NCBI RefSeq assembly: GCF_007341385.1
Contig: NZ_VJYD01000008.1
Coordinates: 124,001-188,000 of the forward strand
Source: Flavobacterium daemonense
Lineage (GTDB): Bacteria > Bacteroidota > Bacteroidia > Flavobacteriales > Flavobacteriaceae
DNA: 64,000 nucleotides
Direction of reading: 5' to 3'
In this document: in pieces, positions 24,502-33,087 of the stretch
Layout of the letters: each line of letters begins with the position of its first letter
Position numbering within the stretch: position 1 is the first letter of the stretch
Program-made: the position numbers and the translations under genes
Notes under the pieces: model-generated
Databases searched by the model: none
The model's input: only the letters and a program-made list of their open reading frames with translations
Told to the model about the DNA's origin: nothing

Positions 24502-26100
24502 ATGAAAAATATACTAAAAATAAACAGTGTTGTTGCCATGGCGCTGATCTTGCTGATTTCATCATCTTGTTCGCAAGATTTTCTTGATGTGCCTGCAGAA
24601 GGAACACCAACGGTGGGAAATTATTACGATTCTGATCTAAAGCTTGACAATGCCAGTAACGGACTTTATGGTATTGTTTGGTTTAATATGAATAAATCTG
24701 CTTTCTATGGTATTACAGATGTGATTTCTGGAAACATGTATGCAAGTCAATACAATGATTTTGGAAAGTTTACTGATTTGAGTTTTACAAATTCACAATC
24801 TTTTATATCAGATGCGTGGAGATCTTGTTTTGGAGCCATCGCAAATTCTAATGCTTATATTAGTAATTTACCTCAAAGTGTTGGGCCAAACGTTAGCAAA
24901 GAAGCCTTGAATAATGCATTGGGAGAAGCACATTTTATAAGAGCTTTTTCTTATTTCTTTTTAGTTAGATTGTGGGGTAATGTGCCAATTATCGAAAACA
25001 ATGCTGATTATTCTAAAAACTTTGTGATTCCAAGTAATCCAGTTGAAGATGTTTATAAATTTATAGAAAACGACTTGAAATTTGCGGCCGCTAATTTAAG
25101 AAGTAAAAATAGAGGTTCGGATTATGCTGCAAATGCGCATGTTTCAAGTGGATCTGCAAAAGCATTTTTGGCAAAAGTATATTTATATGAAAAAAAGTAT
25201 GATTTGGCAAAAGCTATGGCTCAGGAGGTTATCAATAGCGGTGAGTTTAAATTATTAGGAGGAGAAAGTTTGCCAACAAAATCGTTCGCCGATTTATGGT
25301 TGCAGAAAAATAATAATAACGAAGAGTCTATTTTTTCTTGGCAATGGACAGGAACAGGAACTTACTTTGAAGGTAACTTTTCAAATACATTATTTGCTCC
25401 TGAAAACAGATTGGTCGAAACTACTTATTCAGGTCAGATTGCTCCATCTCAGGATTTAATCAATAATGTTTTTGAAAATGGAGATAGAAGAAGGGTAGAA
25501 ACATTTATGCTTCCTGGGGATTATTATCCAAATTTGACTTATGCAAAAACACTTGATGTTGATTCTCCAAAAGTTTTAGGATATACATTTGATATCGCAA
25601 ATGAAGCACAAAAATCTGGTGCAGGTTTGAAGAAATATGTAATTGGAAAAGAAAACCTTCCAATAACTGGTCCGTTTAATGCGCCTTTTAACGGAGAGAG
25701 CAGCATGAATAGTTATATGATGCGTTATGCAGAATTGCTTTTAATTCATGCAGAAGCTATTTTAGGATCACAAACAGGCAGCACTACAGATCCGTTGGCT
25801 TTAAAATCATTCAACGCAGTTCGCAAAAGAGCTGGACTTCCTGAAAAGACATCAATTTCTTTTGATGATATATTTAAGGAAAGACGGGCGGAGTTAGCTT
25901 GTGAAGGAGATTATTATTTCGATTTAGGACGTTTGCCTTTTGCTAAAGCTAAAGCGATTTTAGAAGCACAAAATAGAGGTGACAGAGAAACTGAAAAACA
26001 CATTTCGATTACTGCATCAAGCTTATTGTTGCCTTATCCTGCAGATGATTTAATTAAAAATCCAAAATTAACGGAAGTAGCACCGTATACTTTTAAATAA
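24502..26100 (+). CDS. susD: SusD/RagB-family glycan-binding lipoprotein
   Basis: A 532-residue lipoprotein (signal ending LLISSSCSQDFLDV, a typical SusD start) with the alpha-helical TPR scaffold of the SusD/RagB family. LGEAHFIRAFSYFFLVRLWGNVPI and the C-terminal RYAELLLIHAEAI, FNAVRKRAGL and ERRAELACEGDYYFDLGRL segments are diagnostic. It forms the outer-membrane lid over the SusC barrel and captures oligosaccharide. The gene is 11 bp after susC and 18 bp before the third lipoprotein gene, a single operon. Confidence 0.96.
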   Translation: MKNILKINSVVAMALILLISSSCSQDFLDVPAEGTPTVGNYYDSDLKLDNASNGLYGIVWFNMNKSAFYGITDVISGNMYASQYNDFGKFTDLSFTNSQSFISDAWRSCFGAIANSNAYISNLPQSVGPNVSKEALNNALGEAHFIRAFSYFFLVRLWGNVPIIENNADYSKNFVIPSNPVEDVYKFIENDLKFAAANLRSKNRGSDYAANAHVSSGSAKAFLAKVYLYEKKYDLAKAMAQEVINSGEFKLLGGESLPTKSFADLWLQKNNNNEESIFSWQWTGTGTYFEGNFSNTLFAPENRLVETTYSGQIAPSQDLINNVFENGDRRRVETFMLPGDYYPNLTYAKTLDVDSPKVLGYTFDIANEAQKSGAGLKKYVIGKENLPITGPFNAPFNGESSMNSYMMRYAELLLIHAEAILGSQTGSTTDPLALKSFNAVRKRAGLPEKTSISFDDIFKERRAELACEGDYYFDLGRLPFAKAKAILEAQNRGDRETEKHISITASSLLLPYPADDLIKNPKLTEVAPYTFK

Positions 26101-26118
26101 TTTTTTAAAAATAAAAAT

Positions 26119-27174
26119 ATGAAAAATTTAAAAATTGTTTCGTTAACGGCATGTATAGCATGGGTGTTATCTTTAATACTTTTTACTTCATGCTCAAATG
26201 ACGACAGTGCTTCAGTTTATACTGGCGCACCTGTTATAGAGTCGGTAATGCCTTCAGGGTATAATGCTGATGGAAGCGTTAAGCCATTGGTTCCAGTTAC
26301 TGTTGGGGATCCTAAAAATTATTATGTAATTCATGGAAAAGGTCTTTTGACAACACAAAAAATCTATTTCAATGATTATGATACTTATTTCAGACCAACT
26401 TTTGTTACGGACACTGATATCATCGTATTGATTGATGAAAATACACCTTATGCAAATGCATCCAATCAATTGAAAGTTGTAACAAATTCTGGAACTGCAG
26501 TTTTTGATTTTATGGTTGCTCCGCCTGTACCAACATTTAGCGGTTTTAATTTTATCAATTGTGCTGAAGGGGATGAGGTAATTATTAAAGGTAAATATTT
26601 TTTGAATCCAAAAGTTACTCTAGCTAAAACAGAAACTTTGCCAGAGGTTCCAGTTACTATCGTATCGTCAACCTTAGAACAAATTGTCGTAAAAATCCCT
26701 GCAAATGCCAATTATAGAAATCTAGCCGTGACAAATATTTCTGGAACAGCTGTTTCTAAAGAAGCAATAGGAACTGCTTTGTATGATGATAAGCTTTACG
26801 GGGCTCAATGGGGTGGCCCGTGGGCAGGTAAAGGTGTGGATTTTGACTATAATAAAGATTCTTATCAAGGAGAAAAATCTTGGAAATGGGAATTTGGCGC
26901 TTGGGACGGTGGAAACTGGGGCTTTGATATTGATATGTCAAAGTATAAAGCCTTTAGAATTGCTGTTAAAGGGACTAAAAATGGTCAGGTTAATTTTAAT
27001 TTGAATGGTGGCGCAAACTATGTTATTCCGGTAACTACAAGTTGGGTTTATATGGAGATTCCTTTAGATAAATTAGGTAGCCCAACAAGTGTTTGGATGG
27101 TTACTTTTCAAGAATCTAATAATGATGGCGGAAACACGGTGTTGTTTGACGATTTAGGATTTGTGTTAAAATAG
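26119..27174 (+). CDS. Surface glycan-binding lipoprotein with IPT/TIG domains
   Basis: A 351-residue lipoprotein (signal ending LILFTSCSNDD). Two IPT/TIG Ig-like repeats follow (about 35-125, APVIESVMPSGYNADG; about 128-210, VPTFSGFNFINCAEGDEVIIKGKYF). A C-terminal aromatic-rich beta-sandwich (about 215-351) has GAQWGGPWAGKG, WKWEFGAWDGGNWGF and VLFDDLGF, resembling a carbohydrate-binding module. This is the SusE-position surface glycan-binding protein: TIG domains act as spacers and the last domain binds glycan. It would recruit mannan at the surface for the SusCD complex. Ligand is inferred from the operon. Confidence 0.85.
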   Translation: MKNLKIVSLTACIAWVLSLILFTSCSNDDSASVYTGAPVIESVMPSGYNADGSVKPLVPVTVGDPKNYYVIHGKGLLTTQKIYFNDYDTYFRPTFVTDTDIIVLIDENTPYANASNQLKVVTNSGTAVFDFMVAPPVPTFSGFNFINCAEGDEVIIKGKYFLNPKVTLAKTETLPEVPVTIVSSTLEQIVVKIPANANYRNLAVTNISGTAVSKEAIGTALYDDKLYGAQWGGPWAGKGVDFDYNKDSYQGEKSWKWEFGAWDGGNWGFDIDMSKYKAFRIAVKGTKNGQVNFNLNGGANYVIPVTTSWVYMEIPLDKLGSPTSVWMVTFQESNNDGGNTVLFDDLGFVLK

Positions 27175-27201
27175 ATAATTGCTTTTTTTGAGTTAGTTTG
27201 A

Positions 27202-27237
27202 GATATTCCCTAATTTTTAATTAGGGAATATCTTTTT
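27202..27237 (+). terminator. Hairpin with T run between the SGBP and GH27 genes
   Basis: A perfect 14-bp stem (GATATTCCCTAATT and its complement) with a 3-nt loop is followed by TTTTT. It stands inside an apparent operon, so it may act as a partial terminator that lowers enzyme expression relative to the SusCD proteins. Confidence 0.7.
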
Positions 27238-27262
27238 ATAAAAGGTTTAAATTTAAAGAAGA

Positions 27263-28495
27263 ATGAAAAAAATCATTTCAGCATTTGCTTTGTGTGTTTC
27301 GTGTTTGAGTTTTGGACAAGGAAATACGCATAATCAAACAGGAGGAAAATTTGAAGGTTTAGCCATGACGCCGCCAATGGGATGGAACTCTTGGAATACT
27401 TTCGGAACTAATATTGATGAAAAACTCGTTAAAGAAACTGCCGATATTATGGTTTCGTCAGGATTGGCAGCTGCAGGTTATAATTATATTGTTTTGGACG
27501 ACGGATGGATGACACATGAGCGTGATGCAAACGGCGATCTTGTTCCTGATCCTGCTAAATTTCCTAACGGAATGAAAGCGGTTATTGACTATGTGCACAG
27601 CAAAGGGCTTAAATTTGGTTTGTACAATTGTGCCGGAACTCAAACTTGTGCTGGATATCCGGGAACGCGTGGTTATGAATATCAGGATGCTCGTTTTTAC
27701 GCTAAATTGGGAATCGATTTTTTAAAGTATGATTGGTGTAATACAAAAGGAATTACAGCTCCTGAAGCCTATACAACCATGAGTAATGCGCTTAAAACTG
27801 CAGGTCGCCCAATTGTTTTCAGTCTTTGCGAATGGGGTGATAATCAGCCTTGGGAATGGGGAAAGCCAGTTGGGAATCTTTGGAGAATTTCTGGTGATAT
27901 TTATCCGTGTTTTGATTGTGAATTCAAACATCCGGAAAATTGGTCATCTTGGGGATTTATGAAAATTGCCGAAATGCGAAAAGATATCCGAAAATATTCG
28001 GGTCCGGATCATTGGAATGATTTTGATATGATGGAAGTTGGAAATGAAATGAATGATACAGAAGATAAATCACATTTTGCTATGTGGTGCATGCTTGCGT
28101 CGCCTTTGTTTACCGGAAACGATTACCGAAAAATGTCGAAAGAAACGCTGGCAATTTTGACCAATAAAAATTTGATTGCTGTTAATCAGGATAAATTAGG
28201 TATTCAGGGTTTTAAATATTCGGCCGAAGATGGTTTAGAAGTTTGGGTAAAACCTTTATCGGATGGAAATTGGGCAATTACTTTCTTGAACAGAAGCGAT
28301 GTTGCCAAAAAAATCAATTTCGATTTTAAAAAGCAAATAATTAAGGATGCTGATTTTGGCTATGAAGCCGATTTTAATAAAATAACCTATAAAATAAAAG
28401 ATCTTTGGAAAAACAAAGAAGCAGGAACGACCAAAAAGAATTTTATTGCTGATCTTGCTTCACATGATGTAATTACACTTAGATTAACACCTTAA
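27263..28495 (+). CDS. GH27 alpha-galactosidase
   Basis: A 410-residue exported enzyme (signal MKKIISAFALCVSCLSFGQ) with a GH27 barrel and C-terminal beta domain. TPPMGWNSWNTFG, YIVLDDGWM and KFGLYNCAGTQTCAGYPG are family blocks. The nucleophile Asp157 is in FLKYDWCN and the acid/base Asp212 in WRISGDIY. It removes alpha-1,6-galactose side chains from galactomannan oligosaccharides, probably in the periplasm. It lies 88 bp after the surface glycan-binding gene behind a hairpin and 10 bp before the GH5 gene. Confidence 0.94.
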   Translation: MKKIISAFALCVSCLSFGQGNTHNQTGGKFEGLAMTPPMGWNSWNTFGTNIDEKLVKETADIMVSSGLAAAGYNYIVLDDGWMTHERDANGDLVPDPAKFPNGMKAVIDYVHSKGLKFGLYNCAGTQTCAGYPGTRGYEYQDARFYAKLGIDFLKYDWCNTKGITAPEAYTTMSNALKTAGRPIVFSLCEWGDNQPWEWGKPVGNLWRISGDIYPCFDCEFKHPENWSSWGFMKIAEMRKDIRKYSGPDHWNDFDMMEVGNEMNDTEDKSHFAMWCMLASPLFTGNDYRKMSKETLAILTNKNLIAVNQDKLGIQGFKYSAEDGLEVWVKPLSDGNWAITFLNRSDVAKKINFDFKKQIIKDADFGYEADFNKITYKIKDLWKNKEAGTTKKNFIADLASHDVITLRLTP

Positions 28496-28505
28496 ATTTT
28501 AATTT

Positions 28506-29471
28506 ATGATATCTAAAAGTCAATTTTATGTTGCTGTTTTGCTGCTGTTTTCTTGTGTTTTGCAGGCTCAGTTTGTTAAAAAGCATGGACAACTGAGCGT
28601 TAACGGAACTCAATTAGTGGACAAGAATAATGATCCAATTGTTTTGCGTGGCTTGAGTTTTGGCTGGCATAGCATGTGGCCAAGGTTTTATAATGAAAAA
28701 GCAGTTAGCTGGTTGAAAAAAGATTTTAATTGCAATGTGGTGAGAGCGGCAACTGGAATTGAGCTAGGCGAAATGTCATACATGAAAGATCCTCAGTTTG
28801 CAAAAGAAAAAATTGAAGCAGTTGTAAACGGTGCTATCAAATCTGATATTTATGTGATAATTGATTGGCATAGTCATAACATTAATTTGAAAGAAGCATC
28901 GGCTTTTTTTGCGGAGATGTCAAAAAAATACGGCAAATACCCTAATATAATATATGAGGTTTTTAATGAACCAGATTATGAAAGTTGGTGGGAAGTGAAA
29001 TCATATGCCGAGGAGATCATTCGCATTATTAGAGAAAACGATCCTAATAATGTTATTTTGGTCGGTTGTCCGCGTTGGGATCAGGATATTAATCTCCCTG
29101 CTGAAGACCCAATTGTTGGATACAATAATATAATGTATACGATGCATTTTTATGCCGCAACGCATGGAAAAGAATTGCGCGACCGAACGGATGCCGCTAT
29201 AAAAGCCGGATTGCCGGTGTTTGTTTCTGAATCTGCGGGAATGGAAGCTTCTGGCGACGGACCTTTAAATATAAAAGCTTGGCAAGACTATATCGATTGG
29301 ATGGAATCCAGAAAATTGAGCTGGATTACATGGTCAGTTTCTGACAAAGATGAAACTTGTTCTATTTTGAAGAAATCTGCAAAATCAGAAGGAAAATGGA
29401 AAGATGAAGATTTAAAAGAATCTGGAATCAAAGTTCGAGAGTTTTTAAGAAAATATAATATCCAAGAATAG
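28506..29471 (+). CDS. GH5 (subfamily 2-like) endo-beta-1,4-glucanase/mannanase
   Basis: A 321-residue exported enzyme (signal ending SCVLQAQ). The GH5 barrel has the N-terminal VKKHGQLSVNGTQLVDKNND and LRGLSFGWHSMW start typical of GH5_2 cellulases. The acid/base Glu155 is in YEVFNEPD and the putative nucleophile Glu242 in FVSESAGMEASGDG. Cellulases usually have the nucleophile in a TEWG setting, here replaced by SESAG, so specificity may be shifted. It may cut glucosyl or mixed bonds of glucomannan; endomannanase activity is also possible. It is the last gene of the susCD operon, closed by a terminator. Confidence 0.87.
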   Translation: MISKSQFYVAVLLLFSCVLQAQFVKKHGQLSVNGTQLVDKNNDPIVLRGLSFGWHSMWPRFYNEKAVSWLKKDFNCNVVRAATGIELGEMSYMKDPQFAKEKIEAVVNGAIKSDIYVIIDWHSHNINLKEASAFFAEMSKKYGKYPNIIYEVFNEPDYESWWEVKSYAEEIIRIIRENDPNNVILVGCPRWDQDINLPAEDPIVGYNNIMYTMHFYAATHGKELRDRTDAAIKAGLPVFVSESAGMEASGDGPLNIKAWQDYIDWMESRKLSWITWSVSDKDETCSILKKSAKSEGKWKDEDLKESGIKVREFLRKYNIQE

Positions 29472-29496
29472 AAAAAATTCTTGCTGTTTTTTATGA

Positions 29497-29526
29497 AGCC
29501 TGTTCAGTTTTGAACGGGCTTTTTTT
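29497..29526 (+). terminator. Terminator of the SusCD operon
   Basis: The hairpin AGCCTGTTCA/TGAACGGGCT with a short loop is followed by six T, 26 bp after the GH5 stop. Confidence 0.85.
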
Positions 29527-29680
29527 GTTGCTAAAATGAGAAATTGAATCTTCTTTTTAAGAGTACTGTTTGGTGTTTTGTAGGTTTATTTTTGTAGGAA
29601 TTTTGTTTTTGTGAAATTGCTTTTTTTAATGTGAAGATTTTATTTTGTGTTTTGGTTTATTTTTTAATATTTTATTTATA

Positions 29681-29705
29681 CCCCCCCCCCCCTAATTTTT
29701 TAGGG
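29681..29705. repeat. 12-C homopolymer with adjacent hairpin
   Basis: Twelve consecutive C residues (29681-29692) stand in very AT-rich DNA and run into a CCCTAA/TTAGGG hairpin (29690-29705). It lies in the 601-bp gap 29472-30072, about 370 bp before the porin gene. Apart from the terminator at 29497 the gap holds only AT-rich DNA and a doubtful 69-codon frame. A slippage-prone tract is possible. Confidence 0.8.
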
Positions 29706-30072
29706 TAGTATTTTATTTTGGATATTTTTTATGTTGATTTTACTTGTTTTTTGTTTTTGTTTTCATGCTAAACCCTTTTAAAAAATAAAAAACGTCTAAA
29801 AATGCGTTATTGAATTTTCAAAAATGAATCTGTATAAATATCAAATAACGATTATTGCTTCTTTAATTTTTGTAATCCATAATTCTGCTTGTAAAACATC
29901 AAAAAAGTACTTTTCAATTGTTCTACTCATACAAAAGTTAATAAATTCGCTAATGAAAATGAAGAGGTTTTTTGAGGATGATGAGGGATATTTAGAATTG
30001 ACATATACGATTAAACAGCTATATAAAGATTAACTAACCAGAATCAATTAATAACCAAAAACCAATTAAAAC

Positions 30073-31146
30073 ATGAAAAAAGTATTACACATTTTAGCCG
30101 CGATGTTAACGAGTTCTTTTGCTTTCGCACAAGATGATACTGAAACTTCAACTCCACCAGCAACGACATGGGGTGGATCAGCAGATGCGTACTATAAATA
30201 TGATTTTTCTAAGCAAATGAATGGATTAACGAGCTTTACCAACTCTCAGAATTCATTTGAACTAGGAATGGCATCTGTAGAAGCTAGTCATACTTTCGGA
30301 AAAGCTTCTGTATTTGTAGACTTAGGATTCGGAAAAAGAGCAGGCGAATTTTCATATAATGAAACAACAGATAAAGATATAAATGCAAAATTTTTAATTA
30401 AACAATTGTTCTTTACTTATAATGTTACTGATAAATTTAAATTTGTTGCGGGTAGTTTTGGTACTCATATAGGGTACGAAGTTCTAGATGCCGTTGATAA
30501 TAAAAACTACAGTATGTCATATGCGTTTTCTTATGGGCCTTTCTTTAATACGGGGGTGAAAGCAGTATATACTTCAGGAAAATTTACAGCAATGTTTGGT
30601 ATCACTAATCCAACAGATTTTAAATCGGCGATGGATGCTGGTTCGACTCAAAAAACATATATCGGACAAGTGGGGTATATTGGTGAAACGGGAAGTGCTT
30701 ATTTGAACTTTACATCAGGAAGCGCCAATCCAGCATCTGACGAAAATAAAACACAAATCGATTTTGTAGCATCAAAAACAATAAGTGATAGTTTTGGTCT
30801 TGGGTTCAACGCAACTTATGCTAAAACAAAAAATGATTTTGACAGCGCTTTAGATGGTGAATGGTTCTCATTAGTAGGATATGCAAATTACTCTTTCTCT
30901 CCATCATTGTTATTGGCTTACAGAATGGAATATTTTGATGCTAAAGATGCTGCGCCAAGTTTAGGAACTTTAACAGGATCAAATGTGTTTGCAAATACTG
31001 TTTCTTTAAACTATAAAGTTGGAAAATTGACTATAATTCCTGAGTTAAGATACGATGCTGCTTCTGAAGATATCTTTTTAGATAAAGATGCATTGCCAAC
31101 TGGCGGATCGTTCTACGCTCTAGTAGCTACAACATACTCATTCTAG
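30073..31146 (+). CDS. OmpL-like outer-membrane beta-barrel porin
   Basis: A 357-residue protein with a signal peptide (MKKVLHILAAMLTSSFAFAQ) and a chain of amphipathic strands ending in the outer-membrane C-terminal Phe (TYSF). The pattern WGGSADAYYKYDF at the start, FGTHIGYEVLDAVDNKNYSMSYAFSYGPFFNTGVKA, and repeated GxxxAxY-type strands match the putative beta-barrel porin-2 (OmpL-like, bbp2) family of Bacteroidota. It likely forms a general or specific pore for small solutes. Its neighbours give no substrate hint. It stands alone with its own terminator. Confidence 0.8.
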   Translation: MKKVLHILAAMLTSSFAFAQDDTETSTPPATTWGGSADAYYKYDFSKQMNGLTSFTNSQNSFELGMASVEASHTFGKASVFVDLGFGKRAGEFSYNETTDKDINAKFLIKQLFFTYNVTDKFKFVAGSFGTHIGYEVLDAVDNKNYSMSYAFSYGPFFNTGVKAVYTSGKFTAMFGITNPTDFKSAMDAGSTQKTYIGQVGYIGETGSAYLNFTSGSANPASDENKTQIDFVASKTISDSFGLGFNATYAKTKNDFDSALDGEWFSLVGYANYSFSPSLLLAYRMEYFDAKDAAPSLGTLTGSNVFANTVSLNYKVGKLTIIPELRYDAASEDIFLDKDALPTGGSFYALVATTYSF

Positions 31147-31180
31147 AGATAAAGATTGATATTTTTTTTTTTTTTTTTGG

Positions 31181-31217
31181 AGCTGTCGAAACAAATTAAT
31201 GTTTTGGCAGCTTTTTT
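31181..31217 (+). terminator. Terminator of the porin gene
   Basis: The stem AGCTG..GAAACA/TGTTTT..CAGCT is followed by six T. A 17-T run (31162-31178) precedes it. Confidence 0.75.
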
Positions 31218-31326
31218 ATTTTTTTGTGAAATTGGAAAATGTGAGATGTGAATTGTGAGATGTAAAATGTGAGATGTGAATAGTGATTAGTAAATAGTCA
31301 TTGGCTATTGTTGTTGGAAAATGCCT

Positions 31327-31350
31327 GTAGAGACGCAATTCATTGCGTCT
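31327..31350. repeat. GTAGAGACGCA...TGCGTCT palindrome, copy 3, in a repeat-rich gap
   Basis: This is a degenerate third copy of the 10549 palindrome. The gap 31218-31480 also holds AATGTGAGATGTGAA tandem-like repeats (31237-31280) and an ACACAGATA...TCTGTGT imperfect inverted repeat (about 31390-31458) related to the one at 53863. No gene was seen. Confidence 0.6.
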
Positions 31351-31480
31351 TTTCGTTGTGATAAAAGGATTTGTCTGGAATAACATATTGAAATGTTACA
31401 CAGATATGCACAACCTAAGAACGATAATAATCTGTTTCATCTGTGTTGTCTGTGTGCTATTAGGCTTTAATTTAAGGTAA

Positions 31481-31515
31481 TAAAAAAAGAGGCTGTTTGT
31501 ATAAACAGCCTCTTT
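31481..31515 (-). terminator. Terminator of the amidase gene (minus strand)
   Basis: A perfect 13-bp stem (AAAGAGGCTGTTT and complement) with GTAT loop is flanked by an A run that becomes a U run on the minus-strand transcript. It lies 24 bp beyond the amidase stop. Confidence 0.9.
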
Positions 31516-31539
31516 GTCTTTATATTTTGTGTGGAACTA

Positions 31540-32445
31540 TTATTGAACTTGCTTTTTATAAATAGAGTAAATCGTATCGATTGTTTTTCTATCCAAAGTT
31601 GGAGTTACATCTGTTTGAATGTAATGCAGTTTGAAAGCCATAATTGCTGCAGAAAGATTCTTTGTGTTGTAACCAATGATTCTTAGCGCTGGTTCAATTT
31701 TGAAATCAAAAGGAGCTTCTTCTAGAACTTCGTCTGGCCAAATTCCGAAGCCTTTTTCTGCTAATGTTTTCCAAGGAAATAAAGCACTTGGGTCTTGTTT
31801 TCTACCTGGTGCAATATCAGAATGTCCTAATATATTCTGTGTTGGAATATTGTAATCTTTTTTCAGTTTGGTCAAAAGAGCTACTAAACTACTGATTTGG
31901 CTTTCTGTAAAAGGTTTGAAACCATTGTTGTCTAATTCAATTCCGATTGAACTTGAATTGATATCCGTATTCTTTCCCCATGTTGAAGCGCCTGCATGCC
32001 AAGCTCTTAAATAATCGTTCAGCATTTGCACCACTTTTCCGTTTTCTGAAATTATATAGTGTGCGCTAACCTGAGTTTTAGTTTTGGTAAAAGTATTGAT
32101 CGTCTGCTTTAGTGAATCTTGGGCAGTATGATGAATGATGATAAAACTTGGTTTTCTTAAATTGAAATTTACTGTACCAATCCATTCTGTCGTAATTCCG
32201 TTTACTAAATGCGTAGATCCCGTTTTTGACAAAGTATCTTTTACGATGCCTAATTGAGCAGCATAAGTCGTGTCAATTACAACTGGACTAATTGCTGGAA
32301 TTGGCTGCGGATCTTTGCTTGTAATTTGGTTTTCTAAATTTTTAAGCTGCTGATCGTATACTTTCTCAGTGTTTTTGTATGGATTTGTAGAGCAAGAAGT
32401 GATGATAATTGCTAAAATCAAATAACAAAAATGTTTTTTTACCAT
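31540..32445 (-). CDS. N-acetylmuramoyl-L-alanine amidase lipoprotein (amidase_2, AmiD-like)
   Basis: A 301-residue lipoprotein (signal ending IIITSCSTN). A zinc amidase_2/PGRP domain covers about 90-250. Zinc ligands are seen in FIIIHHTAQ and GHSDIAPGRKQDP, and the domain contains SAHYIISENGKV and the SSIGIELDNNG block. A C-terminal extension after FPWKTLAEKGFGIWP resembles the small peptidoglycan-binding region of AmiD. It cleaves the bond between muramic acid and the stem peptide, probably on the outer membrane's periplasmic face during muropeptide turnover. The start two codons after an alternative ATG is chosen from the signal peptide. Confidence 0.9.
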   Translation of the reverse strand: MVKKHFCYLILAIIITSCSTNPYKNTEKVYDQQLKNLENQITSKDPQPIPAISPVVIDTTYAAQLGIVKDTLSKTGSTHLVNGITTEWIGTVNFNLRKPSFIIIHHTAQDSLKQTINTFTKTKTQVSAHYIISENGKVVQMLNDYLRAWHAGASTWGKNTDINSSSIGIELDNNGFKPFTESQISSLVALLTKLKKDYNIPTQNILGHSDIAPGRKQDPSALFPWKTLAEKGFGIWPDEVLEEAPFDFKIEPALRIIGYNTKNLSAAIMAFKLHYIQTDVTPTLDRKTIDTIYSIYKKQVQ

Positions 32446-32479
32446 GATCATTTACATTTTAAGTTGAAGTCTTTGAAAA

Positions 32480-33049
32480 TTATTCTCCAGCTTTTATTGT
32501 TTTTTCTTCTTCTGTTGCTTCTTTTGAGTCCTTAGCGTCTTTAGAATCTTTTTTCTTTTTTGATTTGTCTTTCTTCACTTCCTTGAAATTATTCATGAAA
32601 GTGTTGTATTTCTCAATTTGATCAGGATTCAGGAAAGCTGTAATTTTTTTATTGGTACTTTCTCTTAAAGCCTTGATCTGTTCCATTTTTTCACTTTGGC
32701 TGCTGCTTTCGTTTTTCAACAGAACTCCTTGTTCTTTCACGCTGTCTGCCAAAACATTTGTAATTGCAATAGCTTGAAGTTCGTCCAGATTTAACTCTGG
32801 CTTCATTTGTTCTACGATTCTAGATGCAGTTTCTTGTGCAGGAATTTCTTTCGGTTTGCTTGGTGCGCTCTGTGGTCCAGCCATCATGCTTCTGTCCATT
32901 CCCATACCGCCTCCGCGACCATAACCACTTCCGTAACCACCGCCGTAGCCATTATTGTAGCCGCCGTAACCGCCACCGTATTGAGCAGATGCTGCATTGA
33001 TACAGCATAAAGTAAAAATCAAAAGAAAAAATCTGTTAGTAGGTTTCAT
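32480..33049 (-). CDS. Secreted Gly/Tyr-rich protein with charged tail, function unknown
   Basis: A 189-residue protein with a signal peptide (ending INAASAQ), then a low-complexity Gly-Tyr-Asn stretch (about 23-50, YGGGYGGYNNGYGGGYG). A helical middle region (about 65-150) has NLDELQAIAITNVLADSV and FLNPDQIEKYNTFM, and the Lys/Asp/Glu-rich tail is highly charged. The middle part resembles the LDEEQ..I...L..EQ..KY..M pattern of Spy/CpxP-like helical periplasmic proteins, but the match is weak. It is 35 bp upstream of the amidase start on the same strand, so the two may be co-transcribed behind rimO. I do not recognise a specific family. Confidence 0.7.
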   Translation of the reverse strand: MKPTNRFFLLIFTLCCINAASAQYGGGYGGYNNGYGGGYGSGYGRGGGMGMDRSMMAGPQSAPSKPKEIPAQETASRIVEQMKPELNLDELQAIAITNVLADSVKEQGVLLKNESSSQSEKMEQIKALRESTNKKITAFLNPDQIEKYNTFMNNFKEVKKDKSKKKKDSKDAKDSKEATEEEKTIKAGE

Positions 33050-33087
33050 AGTGAGTTTATCTAAATTGATAATAATTTAGCGTAAAT

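Noticed and set aside
29998..30027. TTGACA-N18-TATAAA, a textbook E. coli-type promoter before the porin
   Set aside because: Bacteroidota sigma factors use TTG/TAnnTTTG instead; the match is likely due to AT richness.
29824..30033. 69-codon frame upstream of the porin gene
   Set aside because: AT-rich, lysine/isoleucine-biased sequence with no recognised domain; its hydrophobic start could be a signal peptide but no supporting evidence. It could be a remnant or a real small gene.
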